From the NCBI RefSeq assembly GCF_900343145.1, contig NZ_LT996886.1, positions 2,170,001-2,234,000 on the forward strand: a stretch of 64,000 bases of DNA, in the 5' to 3' direction. How positions within the stretch are numbered: position 1 is the stretch's first letter; each line of letters opens with the position of its first letter. This DNA is from Tessaracoccus timonensis. GTDB lineage: Bacteria; Actinomycetota; Actinomycetes; Propionibacteriales; Propionibacteriaceae. The position numbers were made by a program, and so were the translations under genes. The notes under the pieces are model-generated. The model worked only from the letters and a program-made list of their open reading frames with translations, was not told where the DNA came from and ran no database searches. Positions 1 through 7,701 of this stretch are shown piece after piece.

Positions 1-115
1 CCAGCAGCATGCCACCCCAGCGCGCGGCCCGATGACCTGCGCGGTTGGCCGAGCCATGGCTGCATAGGAGAGAATGAGGGCACCGTGGATGAGGTCAACA
101 CGAAGCGAGGATGCG

Positions 116-2614
116 ATGGCCAAGGTCAACTTCAAGCGACTGGGCCAGGGGGCCTCAGCTCCGGCCAATACGATTACCGACCCCCGTGATCTATTCAACG
201 CTCTCCCTGAGAAAGTCTCCGGACTGGACTATCTGAGAGGGCCGCAAGATCAGGTGCTGGCCGCTTGGCACGAGCGTCGCGACGAACGGGACCTCGTGAT
301 CAAAATGAATACAGGGGGCGGCAAAACGCTGGTCGGGCTCCTGCTGGCTCGTAGTTGGCTTAACGAGGGAATCCGACCGGTTGCTTACCTCGTGCCTGAT
401 GACTTCCTCACGGCCCAGGTCACTAACGAGGCACAACGAGCGGGGATCACCACCACGAACGACCCCAAATCGCCCGAGTATCAGCAGGGACGCGCCGTCC
501 TCGTCGGGACGTTCGCCAAACTCTTCAATGGCTTGTCAGTCTTCGGGGTCGGCGGCAGCGTGTCCAAGCCTCCGTCGCACGGACTCGCAGGAGTGATCAT
601 TGACGACGCTCACGCCTGCATCGCGCAGGCAGATCATGTGTTCCGGCTCCGGGTCGATGCTGAGTCGTCCGCATACGACGAGCTGCTGGACCTTTTTGCT
701 GCCGATTTAAAGGTTCAGTCTCCTAGCGGATATTTGGACCTGGAAGCTCGTCACCGTAGTGCGATTCAGGAGGTTCCATTCTGGGCCTGGCAAGCGAAAC
801 AAGATCAAGTCTTGTCCATCCTGCACCCGCTTTCGACCGGCGCTCTGAAGTGGGGTTGGCCCCTTGTTGTTGACAGCCTCCCGCTCTGTACTGGCGTTAT
901 TACAAGCGACGCCTTCGAGATATACCCTCCTTGTCACCCAACCGAAGCGCTTCTCGGGTTCTCCCAGGCGCAGCGACGCGTGTACCTCACCGCCACTCTT
1001 GCTGACGACTCAGTGCTTGTCCGGCACTTCGGCGCCGCCCCAGAGTCGGTCGCACGACCCATTTTCCCTTCAAGCGCGGGCGATATAGGGGATCGGATGA
1101 TCCTTGTGCCCCAGCAACTCGTGCCGAGAGCGACAGATAACGAAGTGCGTGAGCTTGTCCTAGATCTGGCAGAAGAGCAAAACGTTGTTGTCATCGTTCC
1201 GAGCCATGCACGTGCCGACTGGTGGCGGGACGACGCTGCCCTCGTTCTCGACCGTAACAACATCCACGAGGGCATCGAGAAAGTACACCAGAACCCCCAA
1301 CTGGGACTCGTAGTCCTCGTCAACCGCTACGACGGCATTGACCTACCCGGCGACGCGTGCCACGTCCTAGTCATTGATGGACTCCCCGAAGCACTCGACG
1401 GGCCCGAACGGATAGCGCAGGCGCGACTAACCGGATCAGCAAATCTCCTTGGTCGGCAGATTCAACGCCTGGAGCAGGGTATGGGTCGGGCTACTCGGTC
1501 AAACGAAGACCATGCCGTGGTTCTCCTCCTTGGGGCTCGGCTGGCCGAACGCCTGAATGCGCCCGAAGCACGAGGCTTCTTCTCTCCCGCGACCAGAGTG
1601 CAACTGGACCTCGCGGCGGAAGTTGCGAGCGAGGTCGAAGCCGAGACCCTTGACGATCTACATGACATCATGAATCAGTGCCTCGAACGCGATAGGGACT
1701 GGATCGCTTACAGCAAGGGCGCTCTGGCGCAGGTCCGTTACGACGCTTCGATGGTCGTTGAAACCGCTAAAGCTGAGCGACTCGCATTTAGTGAAGCCAT
1801 GCGTGGCGACTATGTGTCCGCGGCACGAGAACAGCAGTCAGTCGTCAATAGCATCACGGATGACGACGCTACACAAGCACTCCAGCAACAGCGACTCGCG
1901 ACTTACATCAACTTCTTCGATCCATCGCAAGCACAACAGATTCAAAAGACGGCTAATCGCGCGAACATGCGACTACTTCGACCTCTCGCAGGTGTGCAGT
2001 ACGAGAGATTGAAAGCGGCCAGCCGCCCGCAGGCTGAGCAGGCTTCATCTTGGCTGCAAGCGAGGTACGAGTCCGGTAACGATCTGCTCCTCGGTTTCAA
2101 CGCCCTAGCGCAAGACCTAGATTGGGGGCCTCGGACGGACCAGTTTGAGCAGGCGGTGCGAGATCTTGCGGAACATATCGGACACGTAGGGCAGAGACCC
2201 GAGCAACTTCCCAAGCCCGGACCCGACAACTTGTGGGCGCTCAGCGACGGGAGTTTCTGTGTCATTGAGGCGAAGAGTGACGCGGACGCCGGGCACCCGG
2301 TCTACAAGAAGTGGGCCGGGCAACTTTCCCAAGCGATGGATTGGTTCCGTGAACAGTATCCGAGTAGCCAATCGGTTCCTGTGCTTATCCACCCGGGGGA
2401 GAGGTTCGATTCACACGCTGCGATACCGTCGGGCTGCCGGGTTATTACCACGGAGCGGCTTGCTCGCCTGAAGAAGGCGCTGGCGTCCTTCGCTACAGGG
2501 CTGGCTTCGAATGATGCCTTCCGTGATCCCGCTCGTGTCGCCAGCCTTTTGAACGATCATGGGTTGACCGCCGCCGAGTTCATGCGTCGATTCTCGGTAG
2601 AGGGACGATACTGA
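116..2614 (+). CDS. Superfamily 2 DEAD/DEAH-type helicase with C-terminal nuclease-like domain
   Basis: Probable ATP-dependent nucleic-acid helicase or translocase fused to a nuclease-like tail, 832 aa. Seen: Walker A NTGGGKTL at residues 65-72, a Walker B DDAH at 163-166, YLTATL near 291 (motif III-like), and motif VI-like QGMGRATRS near 455. The last 130 residues contain an acidic residue followed by VIEAKSDA near 710, which fits a PD-(D/E)XK core, but the fold is inferred. ATG 116 is chosen because GCGAGG lies just upstream; ATG 74 and ATG 89 are in frame but poorly spaced from a ribosome site. Base composition is less GC-rich than the transfer genes, suggesting separate acquisition. Such helicase-nuclease proteins are common in phage-defence islands. 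The partner, if any, would be upstream, outside the window. Confidence 0.75.
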   Translation: MAKVNFKRLGQGASAPANTITDPRDLFNALPEKVSGLDYLRGPQDQVLAAWHERRDERDLVIKMNTGGGKTLVGLLLARSWLNEGIRPVAYLVPDDFLTAQVTNEAQRAGITTTNDPKSPEYQQGRAVLVGTFAKLFNGLSVFGVGGSVSKPPSHGLAGVIIDDAHACIAQADHVFRLRVDAESSAYDELLDLFAADLKVQSPSGYLDLEARHRSAIQEVPFWAWQAKQDQVLSILHPLSTGALKWGWPLVVDSLPLCTGVITSDAFEIYPPCHPTEALLGFSQAQRRVYLTATLADDSVLVRHFGAAPESVARPIFPSSAGDIGDRMILVPQQLVPRATDNEVRELVLDLAEEQNVVVIVPSHARADWWRDDAALVLDRNNIHEGIEKVHQNPQLGLVVLVNRYDGIDLPGDACHVLVIDGLPEALDGPERIAQARLTGSANLLGRQIQRLEQGMGRATRSNEDHAVVLLLGARLAERLNAPEARGFFSPATRVQLDLAAEVASEVEAETLDDLHDIMNQCLERDRDWIAYSKGALAQVRYDASMVVETAKAERLAFSEAMRGDYVSAAREQQSVVNSITDDDATQALQQQRLATYINFFDPSQAQQIQKTANRANMRLLRPLAGVQYERLKAASRPQAEQASSWLQARYESGNDLLLGFNALAQDLDWGPRTDQFEQAVRDLAEHIGHVGQRPEQLPKPGPDNLWALSDGSFCVIEAKSDADAGHPVYKKWAGQLSQAMDWFREQYPSSQSVPVLIHPGERFDSHAAIPSGCRVITTERLARLKKALASFATGLASNDAFRDPARVASLLNDHGLTAAEFMRRFSVEGRY

Positions 2615-2667
2615 GTGCCCTGCCAGTTCATCCTCGCGAGACCAGCGGGGCTAGGAGATGCAACCGC

Positions 2668-2853
2668 ATGAACTCAGACCCATTCGAAAGTCTTGCCCCA
2701 AGGGCCGAGGGCTACCGCACCTGCGCAGAGTGCGGAGCCGATTGCGCGCCAGAGCCGTTCGACGCGGGCGAGGGCACGGGCCTGCGCATCGCGTTCTCCT
2801 GCCCCGCGCACGGCGTGCATACGGTCGTGGACCCGTTCGAGGAGACCCGCTGA
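2668..2853 (+). CDS. Small zinc-ribbon-like hypothetical protein
   Basis: 61-aa protein of unknown function. Seen: CAEC at residues 19-22 and CPAH further on, giving a C-x2-C...C-x2-H pattern that could bind zinc. The ATG has AGGAG about 11 nt upstream, which makes translation credible despite the size. It follows the helicase gene by 53 nt on the same strand, so the two may be co-transcribed. No family recognised. Confidence 0.5.
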   Translation: MNSDPFESLAPRAEGYRTCAECGADCAPEPFDAGEGTGLRIAFSCPAHGVHTVVDPFEETR

Positions 2854-3416
2854 CTAAAGCCCGCTGATCGATCTGTGCATCCATCTCTCGGCCAGCAGCG
2901 CGATCCCCATCACCGTCTTCGACTCACGCCGCATCGACGGCGACCTCACTGTGCGGCACACTGACGGACAGCACATGGGAGGCATGCAGATCGTCATCGA
3001 TACGCGCTAGATGGCCCTGGTAGCGACGAAACTCGCGCACGATCGCGGAGCGCTCAGCGCGATCCAGTGACAGCACCTTCACGGGCCAGCCCCTGGCCCC
3101 TCCCATCCGGGATGCGCTCACGCCGATCAGGTGCGCTGATGACGACACTTGAACCCGGATGTCAACTCAAGTTGACGCGGCGAGCCTCGCTTGAAAGACG
3201 TGTGGCGGCTCGGGAGCGGCGATGGGGTCGTTCGCTTAGACGGTCGGCAGGAGCGGTGCCGCGGAGTCGAGGGCGCTGAGTCGAGAGCGGTTCTGAGGCT
3301 CAGCTGTTCGAGGCGTGCCGGTCGCTCCGCGGCGCACCTGGCAGGTGTTCAGCCCGGCAGGTCGGCGCCCGTTCGGTCGCGTCGAGGTCCGGGGTCACGA
3401 AGTCTACGGAGCTCTC
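2854..3416 (+). other. Decayed stretch with a gene remnant and a 16-bp palindrome
   Basis: No intact gene is seen here. Positions 2864-3010 read as an open 49-codon stretch ending ...MQIVIDTR-stop that looks protein-like but has no start codon, so it may be the 3' end of a deleted gene. A perfect palindrome, GTCAACT-CA-AGTTGAC, lies at 3161-3176 and resembles a MerR/SoxR-type operator without a recognisable regulator beside it. A copy of the recurrent GCGCACCTGGC motif lies at 3332-3347. GGAG ahead of ATG 3417 serves the next gene. Confidence 0.4.
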
Positions 3417-4535
3417 ATGCGCGACGACCAACCCCAGCGCGGCCGCCCTCTCCGGGTCGGGACGCTGTTCTCCGGGTACGGCGGCCTGGACCTTGCCGTC
3501 GAGTACGCCACCGGCGGGGAGACGATCTGGTTCTCCGAGATCAACAACCCCTCCATCCGCGCCTTCACCCACCACTGGCCGGGCATCCCGAACCTCGGAG
3601 ACATCTCCGCGATCGACTGGGCGACGGTGCCGCCGCTCGATGTGCTGATCGGCGGGTTCCCCTGTCAGGACGTCTCGACCGTCGGCAAGGGCGCCGGCCT
3701 CGCACCCGGCACCCGCTCCGGGCTCTGGTCGCACATGGCGGCCGCGATCGACGCGCTGCAACCCGAGCTCGTCGTCATCGAGAACGTCCGCGGCCTGCTC
3801 TCCGCACCCGCAATCCGCTCGCCCCTGGAAGGAGCAACCCCCGATGCACGCAACCGAGACGATGCAACCGACGAGCGTGCAACCGCCGTTCGCAACTTGG
3901 AACCCGACCCGTGGCTGCTGGGAGACGAGCCAGCGCGACCTCTTCGGGCGCACGGAGCCGTTCTCGGGGATCTGGCCGACCTCCGGCGAAGTGCAAGGTG
4001 GATCGGCCTACCGGCGTCACTGGCCGGCGCACCGCATCACCGGTTCCGTGTCTTCATCACCGCCTACCGCGAGGACGCTGTTCCGGACACCTTTGGCCTC
4101 GGACTCCTCACGCGGCGGCGAGACCCTGGACCAGGTACGGGCACACCGGGGCACGATCGCCCTGAGCCACCAGGTGATCGACCTCGCCCTGCACGGGCCG
4201 CATGGCTCGCCCGCCAGCTGGAACGAGTCGGAGACCCTGTTCGCCCTGGTCGAGGACATCTTCACTGCTGGGGGCGATACGCCGAGGCCATCGCCCGATG
4301 GGAGCACATCACCGAACGAGTAGCCCCTGCCCCCGCGATCCTGAACGAGGAGAAAGGCCCTCGCCCAGCGCCCGAGTTCGTGGAATGGCTCATGGGCCTC
4401 CCCGCGGGCTGGGTCACCGACCCTGAGCACGGTATGACCGCGGCCCAGCAGAACACAGCCCTGGGCAACGGCGTCCTACCCCTCCAAGCAGTCGTCGCGC
4501 TTGACGCGCTGCAGGCAGGCACTGAGCCACGATGA
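3417..4535 (+). CDS. DNA (cytosine-5-)-methyltransferase
   Basis: Transfers a methyl group from S-adenosylmethionine to C5 of cytosine in DNA; 372 aa, normal for the family. Seen in order: motif I GTLFSGYGGLD (15-25), motif IV FPCQDVS with catalytic Cys83, motif VI ENVRG (122-126), motif VIII-like APHHRFRVF, and C-terminal NTALGNGV (motif X). ATG 3417 has GGAG upstream. No cognate endonuclease is adjacent, so it may act as an orphan antirestriction methylase for the ICE, or act with the helicase-nuclease upstream; both are inference. A second ORF lies entirely inside it in another frame (3844-4323). Confidence 0.9.
   Translation: MRDDQPQRGRPLRVGTLFSGYGGLDLAVEYATGGETIWFSEINNPSIRAFTHHWPGIPNLGDISAIDWATVPPLDVLIGGFPCQDVSTVGKGAGLAPGTRSGLWSHMAAAIDALQPELVVIENVRGLLSAPAIRSPLEGATPDARNRDDATDERATAVRNLEPDPWLLGDEPARPLRAHGAVLGDLADLRRSARWIGLPASLAGAPHHRFRVFITAYREDAVPDTFGLGLLTRRRDPGPGTGTPGHDRPEPPGDRPRPARAAWLARQLERVGDPVRPGRGHLHCWGRYAEAIARWEHITERVAPAPAILNEEKGPRPAPEFVEWLMGLPAGWVTDPEHGMTAAQQNTALGNGVLPLQAVVALDALQAGTEPR
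3844..4323 (+). CDS. Nested out-of-frame ORF inside the methyltransferase gene
   Basis: 159-aa ORF in the +1 frame relative to the methyltransferase. Unlike ordinary GC-rich shadow frames, its ATG is preceded by GGAAGGAG with 7-nt spacing. The segment that encodes ARPLRAHGAVLGDLADL in the methylase frame encodes DLFGRTEPFSGIWPTSG here. The latter pattern resembles segments I recall beside or within phage-type methylases, though no search was possible. A conserved methylase coding sequence could mimic this, so existence as a protein is uncertain. Function unknown. Confidence 0.4.
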   Translation: MHATETMQPTSVQPPFATWNPTRGCWETSQRDLFGRTEPFSGIWPTSGEVQGGSAYRRHWPAHRITGSVSSSPPTARTLFRTPLASDSSRGGETLDQVRAHRGTIALSHQVIDLALHGPHGSPASWNESETLFALVEDIFTAGGDTPRPSPDGSTSPNE

Positions 4536-4576
4536 GAACGGAGTTCCGGCCTCACGGTAGTAGCGTCGCCAACGTC

Positions 4577-5179
4577 TCAGCTGGGTTCTGTGCGCTCGGG
4601 CGCGGCCAGGCGGCGGGCCGCGGTGATGACGGAGGCGCGGCGGCGGGCGTGCGCGGCGTCGTCTTCGGGGCCGGTGATCATGCGGGCGACCTGTGGCACG
4701 GCTGACCACCAGCCGGCCAGCGACAGGATCAGGAACATCAGGTGATCCGCGTCGATCTCGCGGGTGACGGTGCCGGCATCCTGCCCGGCGGTGACGGCGG
4801 CGGTCTTGTAGCTGTAGTAGTCGCGCCGCTGCTCCTCATCGGGCACGTCGGCGTCGAAGAGCAGCCCTTCCCAGCGCAGCAGGCGGCCGAGCTCGGGGTG
4901 CTCGCAGTGGTAGTCGTAGACCCGGCCGGCGTAGTCGCCCACGTCCTCGACTGCGAACGACTCGACCGGCACGTCCCGGGCGACTTTGGCGAGTTCCTCG
5001 CGCAGCACCCGGGCGAACAGCTCGCGCTTGCCGCCGAAGTAGTTGTAGACGCGCTCCTTGTTCACGCCGGAGGCTTTCGCGATCCGCTCGATTGTCGTGC
5101 CGTCCGGCCCGTGCGCGGCGAACTCGGTCACGGCGGCGGTGAGGATCTTGCGTTTCGTGCCCTCGGTGTCCCACGCCAT
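4577..5179 (-). CDS. TetR family transcriptional regulator
   Basis: 200-aa repressor-type regulator. Seen: N-terminal helix-turn-helix (TIERIAKASGVNKERVYNYF, about residues 26-45), then an all-helical ligand-binding half. The ATG at 5179 is chosen because GAGAGGGA lies just upstream and the protein then starts at a typical distance from the HTH; a longer frame reaching 5263 would cross the operator region. It is divergent from the MFS exporter at 5288, and two matching palindromes lie between them. The expected role is to repress the exporter operon, and perhaps itself, until a toxic compound binds; the ligand is unknown. Confidence 0.88.
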   Translation of the reverse strand: MAWDTEGTKRKILTAAVTEFAAHGPDGTTIERIAKASGVNKERVYNYFGGKRELFARVLREELAKVARDVPVESFAVEDVGDYAGRVYDYHCEHPELGRLLRWEGLLFDADVPDEEQRRDYYSYKTAAVTAGQDAGTVTREIDADHLMFLILSLAGWWSAVPQVARMITGPEDDAAHARRRASVITAARRLAAPERTEPS

Positions 5180-5214
5180 CGCCCGTTCCCTCTCGTGCCG
5201 TCCGCCGGAATCTC

Positions 5215-5228
5215 CAACGCTCGCGTTG
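5215..5228. promoter_or_regulatory. TetR operator candidate 1
   Basis: CAACG-CTCG-CGTTG, a perfect 5-bp-arm palindrome with a 4-bp spacer. Its arms are identical to those of the second site centred 46 bp away. It lies upstream of the tetR start, so it is placed for autoregulation. Confidence 0.55.
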
Positions 5229-5257
5229 CTTCCCGGGCTCCACCGTACTACACTCAA

Positions 5258-5277
5258 TTCCAACGTTACCGTTGGAA
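5258..5277. promoter_or_regulatory. TetR operator candidate 2
   Basis: TTCCAACG-TTAC-CGTTGGAA, a perfect palindrome with 8-bp arms ending 10 bp before the GTG of the MFS gene. Position and symmetry fit a TetR-family operator controlling the exporter. Confidence 0.65.
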
Positions 5278-5287
5278 AGGGGTTGGA

Positions 5288-6496
5288 GTGTCAGCAAGCT
5301 CAACCGACCAAGTGACCGTCGTCCACGACAAGAGGGAGCATCCGGCGGGGAGCGGCCCCGTCGCGCTGCTGGTGGTGACGGCGCTGTTCGTCCTCATGCA
5401 GTTGTATGCGGCGATCCCGCTCATCGCCCCGGTCGGCGCGGCGCTCGGCGCCGATGTGACGTTCGCACTCTCAACGGTGTTCAGCGTCTGCTATGCGACC
5501 GGGTTTCTCATCTGGGGGCCGTTGGCCGACCAGTACGGCCGCAGGCGCATCCTGCTCATCGGCCTCGCCGCACTGACCGTGGCGACAATCGCGTGCGGTC
5601 TTGCCTCATCAGTACCGGCACTGGCCGTGCTGCGCGGGGTGCAGGGGCTGACGGCGGCGAGCTTCGCGCCGGTCGCGCTCGCCTACCTGGCGGAGGCCAC
5701 CCCGCCGCGCCTGCGGGCATCGGCAATCGGGGCGATGTCGACGGCGTTCCTCGTCGCCGGGATCGCGGGCCAGGTGCTCGCCTCCACGATCACGCTCGCT
5801 CTGGGCTGGACGTGGGTGTTCATCCTCTCGGGCATCGTGCTCGGGTTCTGCCTCATCGGTGTCGCCGTGCTCATGGCAGAACCGTCTCAGCGGCAGAGCG
5901 GCGGCGGCGTGAGCCTCGTGCGTCGCTTCGCCGCCGTCGGCAGAGTCGCCGCCCGTCCGGCGGTGCTGCTGCTGAGCGCCGCGCACCTGACCCTGCTGCT
6001 GTCGTTCGTCGCGATGTACACCGGCCTCGGCCCCCACCTGGACGCGCTGGGCCTGGACGCCTCGCAGGTGATCTGGTTGCGCCTGGCCGGGTTGCCGGGG
6101 ATGTTCGCCACCCTGCTCGCCGGAGTGCTCGCGCGGCGGCTCGGCGTCGCCGGCGTTGCCCGCGCCGGGTTCGCCCTCGCCGGCGTCGGCCTGCTTCTCG
6201 AAGCGGTACTCTCCGGAACGCTGATCGGCACCGCCGCGGCGAGCCTCGTGTTCGTGACCGGCGTCGCGCTCGCCGTGCCGTCGATGATCACCCTGTTCGG
6301 CGAGACCGCCGCCCCGAACCGTGCCGGCGGCATGGCGCTCAACGGCTTCGTGCTCTTCCTCGGCGCCAGCCTCGGCCCCCTCACCGCACACCTGCGCCTG
6401 GACTTCCCGATTCTCCTGGTCGCCCTCGCCGCGCTCGCCGGCCTCGCGGTCGCCTCCTTGACCGGGTTCGCCCGACTCACCCGCGCGAACGCATAG
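5288..6496 (+). CDS. MFS transporter (drug/metabolite exporter, DHA1/Bcr-like)
   Basis: 402-aa inner-membrane carrier, probably a proton-coupled exporter. Seen: about 12 hydrophobic segments and the MFS loop motif GPLADQYGRRR between TM2 and TM3. GTG 5288 follows AAAGGGG and the operator; the open frame extends far upstream into tetR, but that part is antisense shadow. It heads an operon with the NAD(P)-binding gene 11 nt downstream and is probably controlled by the divergent TetR. Substrate unknown. Confidence 0.85.
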   Translation: MSASSTDQVTVVHDKREHPAGSGPVALLVVTALFVLMQLYAAIPLIAPVGAALGADVTFALSTVFSVCYATGFLIWGPLADQYGRRRILLIGLAALTVATIACGLASSVPALAVLRGVQGLTAASFAPVALAYLAEATPPRLRASAIGAMSTAFLVAGIAGQVLASTITLALGWTWVFILSGIVLGFCLIGVAVLMAEPSQRQSGGGVSLVRRFAAVGRVAARPAVLLLSAAHLTLLLSFVAMYTGLGPHLDALGLDASQVIWLRLAGLPGMFATLLAGVLARRLGVAGVARAGFALAGVGLLLEAVLSGTLIGTAAASLVFVTGVALAVPSMITLFGETAAPNRAGGMALNGFVLFLGASLGPLTAHLRLDFPILLVALAALAGLAVASLTGFARLTRANA

Positions 6497-6507
6497 GAGG
6501 TATCCAC

Positions 6508-7176
6508 ATGACCCGCATCCTCCTGCTCGGAGCGACTGGCCGCACCGGAGCCGCGATCCTCCAAGCACTACCGGCCGGGGTGGAAGTCACCGCCGCGCTG
6601 CGCGACCCGGCAGATACCCGCCGTCTCGCCGAGACCGCGGCGTCACTCGACCACGTTGTGGTCGACCTCTCCGACAGCGAGAGCCTCCGGCACGCGATGG
6701 ACGGGCCGGATGTTGTGGCGAACGCGATCCGGCTCCGCGAGGACATCGCCCCGACCGAGCTCATCGACCTGCACGAGCGACTGCTCGCCGCCGTGGAGAC
6801 GCGGGGCAGGGCGTGCCGGATTGTGACCGTCGGCGGAGCAGGCGCACTCCGGCTGCCAGGAGGTGAGCGCTTCTGGCAGAGCCCGGCGTTCCCACGGGCC
6901 ACGCTCCCGCGCGGACATGCGCACGCCGCGCTGCGTGACCACCTCGAAGCGGGGAACGCCGGAGATACGTGGGCGTACCTGATCCCACCGCCGGCATACG
7001 TTCCTGACGGCCCGGCGGCGGGGCGGTGGGAGATCGTCCCGCCTGCCTTGGATGAGACTGCTTTCACTGACCGGGCGATCAGCTACGCCGATTTCGGAGC
7101 CGCCGTCGTCGAGGCCGTTGTGAACGCAGGTAGGGGTACGCAATTGATCGCCTGGCAACACTACATCGAGCAGTGA
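6508..7176 (+). CDS. NAD(P)-binding (NmrA/SDR-like) oxidoreductase
   Basis: 222-aa Rossmann-fold protein. Seen: N-terminal ILLLGATGRTGAAIL, the GxxGxxG nucleotide-binding loop typical of atypical short-chain dehydrogenases and NAD(P)H-binding NmrA-like proteins. There is no clear YxxxK catalytic pair, so it may be a sensor or reductase of the flavin-reductase-like class. ATG 6508 has a perfect AGGAGG 7 nt upstream, right at the exporter stop, so translation is coupled. A degraded copy of its 3' end is found near 9945-10014. Confidence 0.75.
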   Translation: MTRILLLGATGRTGAAILQALPAGVEVTAALRDPADTRRLAETAASLDHVVVDLSDSESLRHAMDGPDVVANAIRLREDIAPTELIDLHERLLAAVETRGRACRIVTVGGAGALRLPGGERFWQSPAFPRATLPRGHAHAALRDHLEAGNAGDTWAYLIPPPAYVPDGPAAGRWEIVPPALDETAFTDRAISYADFGAAVVEAVVNAGRGTQLIAWQHYIEQ

Positions 7177-7275
7177 CGGCAGGGAGTGACTGTGAAGAGC
7201 TCACCGATCCAGACGCCGAACTACTTTACGGACGTATGGCGTGCCGATCTCGGTCTACCGAGGGGCTTCGGAGCG

Positions 7276-7638
7276 TTAGACGGCGGCGGTCTCTCCTGCG
7301 TCGACGACGCTGCGGATCGCGTCTCGGGATGCGACGAGGGCTTCGATGGAAGCTTCGATGCGGGCCTGCTCGCGCTTGAGGTCGTCGATCGTGTCCGTGC
7401 AGATTGGGGCGAGACGGCCCGCGCGTTCGGTGAGGCAGGGCAGCACGGTGCGGATGGTCGCGGTGCCGAGCCCGGCGTCGAGGAGCTGCCGGATGCGCCG
7501 GGCGACCTCGACGTCCTGGTCGCTGTAGTCGCGATACCCGGAGGCGTTGCGCGCAGGCACGAGCAGCTCCTGCTCCTCGTAGTAGCGCAGGAGCCGGGCC
7601 GGGATGCCGGTGCGGTCGGTGACGTCCGAGATGCGCAT
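7276..7638 (-). CDS. MerR family transcriptional regulator
   Basis: 120-aa regulator. Seen: the N-terminal winged HTH of MerR proteins (MRISDVTDRTGIPARLLRYY) followed by a dimerisation coiled coil, with no metal-binding cysteine cluster, so a small organic effector is more likely than a metal. ATG 7638 has AGGAGA upstream; a 12-residue longer form from 7674 is possible. It is divergent from the MFS gene at 7702. A TCACAT-TG-ATGTGA palindrome lies between them. Confidence 0.85.
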   Translation of the reverse strand: MRISDVTDRTGIPARLLRYYEEQELLVPARNASGYRDYSDQDVEVARRIRQLLDAGLGTATIRTVLPCLTERAGRLAPICTDTIDDLKREQARIEASIEALVASRDAIRSVVDAGETAAV

Positions 7639-7670
7639 GTGAACGATGTCTCCTGCCGAGTGGTTTGCCT

Positions 7671-7684
7671 TCACATTGATGTGA
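7671..7684. promoter_or_regulatory. Candidate MerR operator
   Basis: Perfect palindrome TCACAT-TG-ATGTGA between divergent merR and MFS genes, just downstream of a TTGCCT that could act as a -35 box. MerR proteins bind such sites inside promoter spacers. Confidence 0.5.
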
Positions 7685-7701
7685 GGGTTCAGCCTAGCAG
7701 G

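Noticed and set aside
2-67. Open frame ending at TAG 65-67 just before the helicase gene
   Set aside because: Only 21 codons are visible with no recognisable family; it may be the end of an upstream gene but cannot be supported.
4742-5287. Long N-terminal extension of the MFS frame over tetR
   Set aside because: It is the antisense of tetR and of the operator region; GTG 5288 gives a normal MFS protein.
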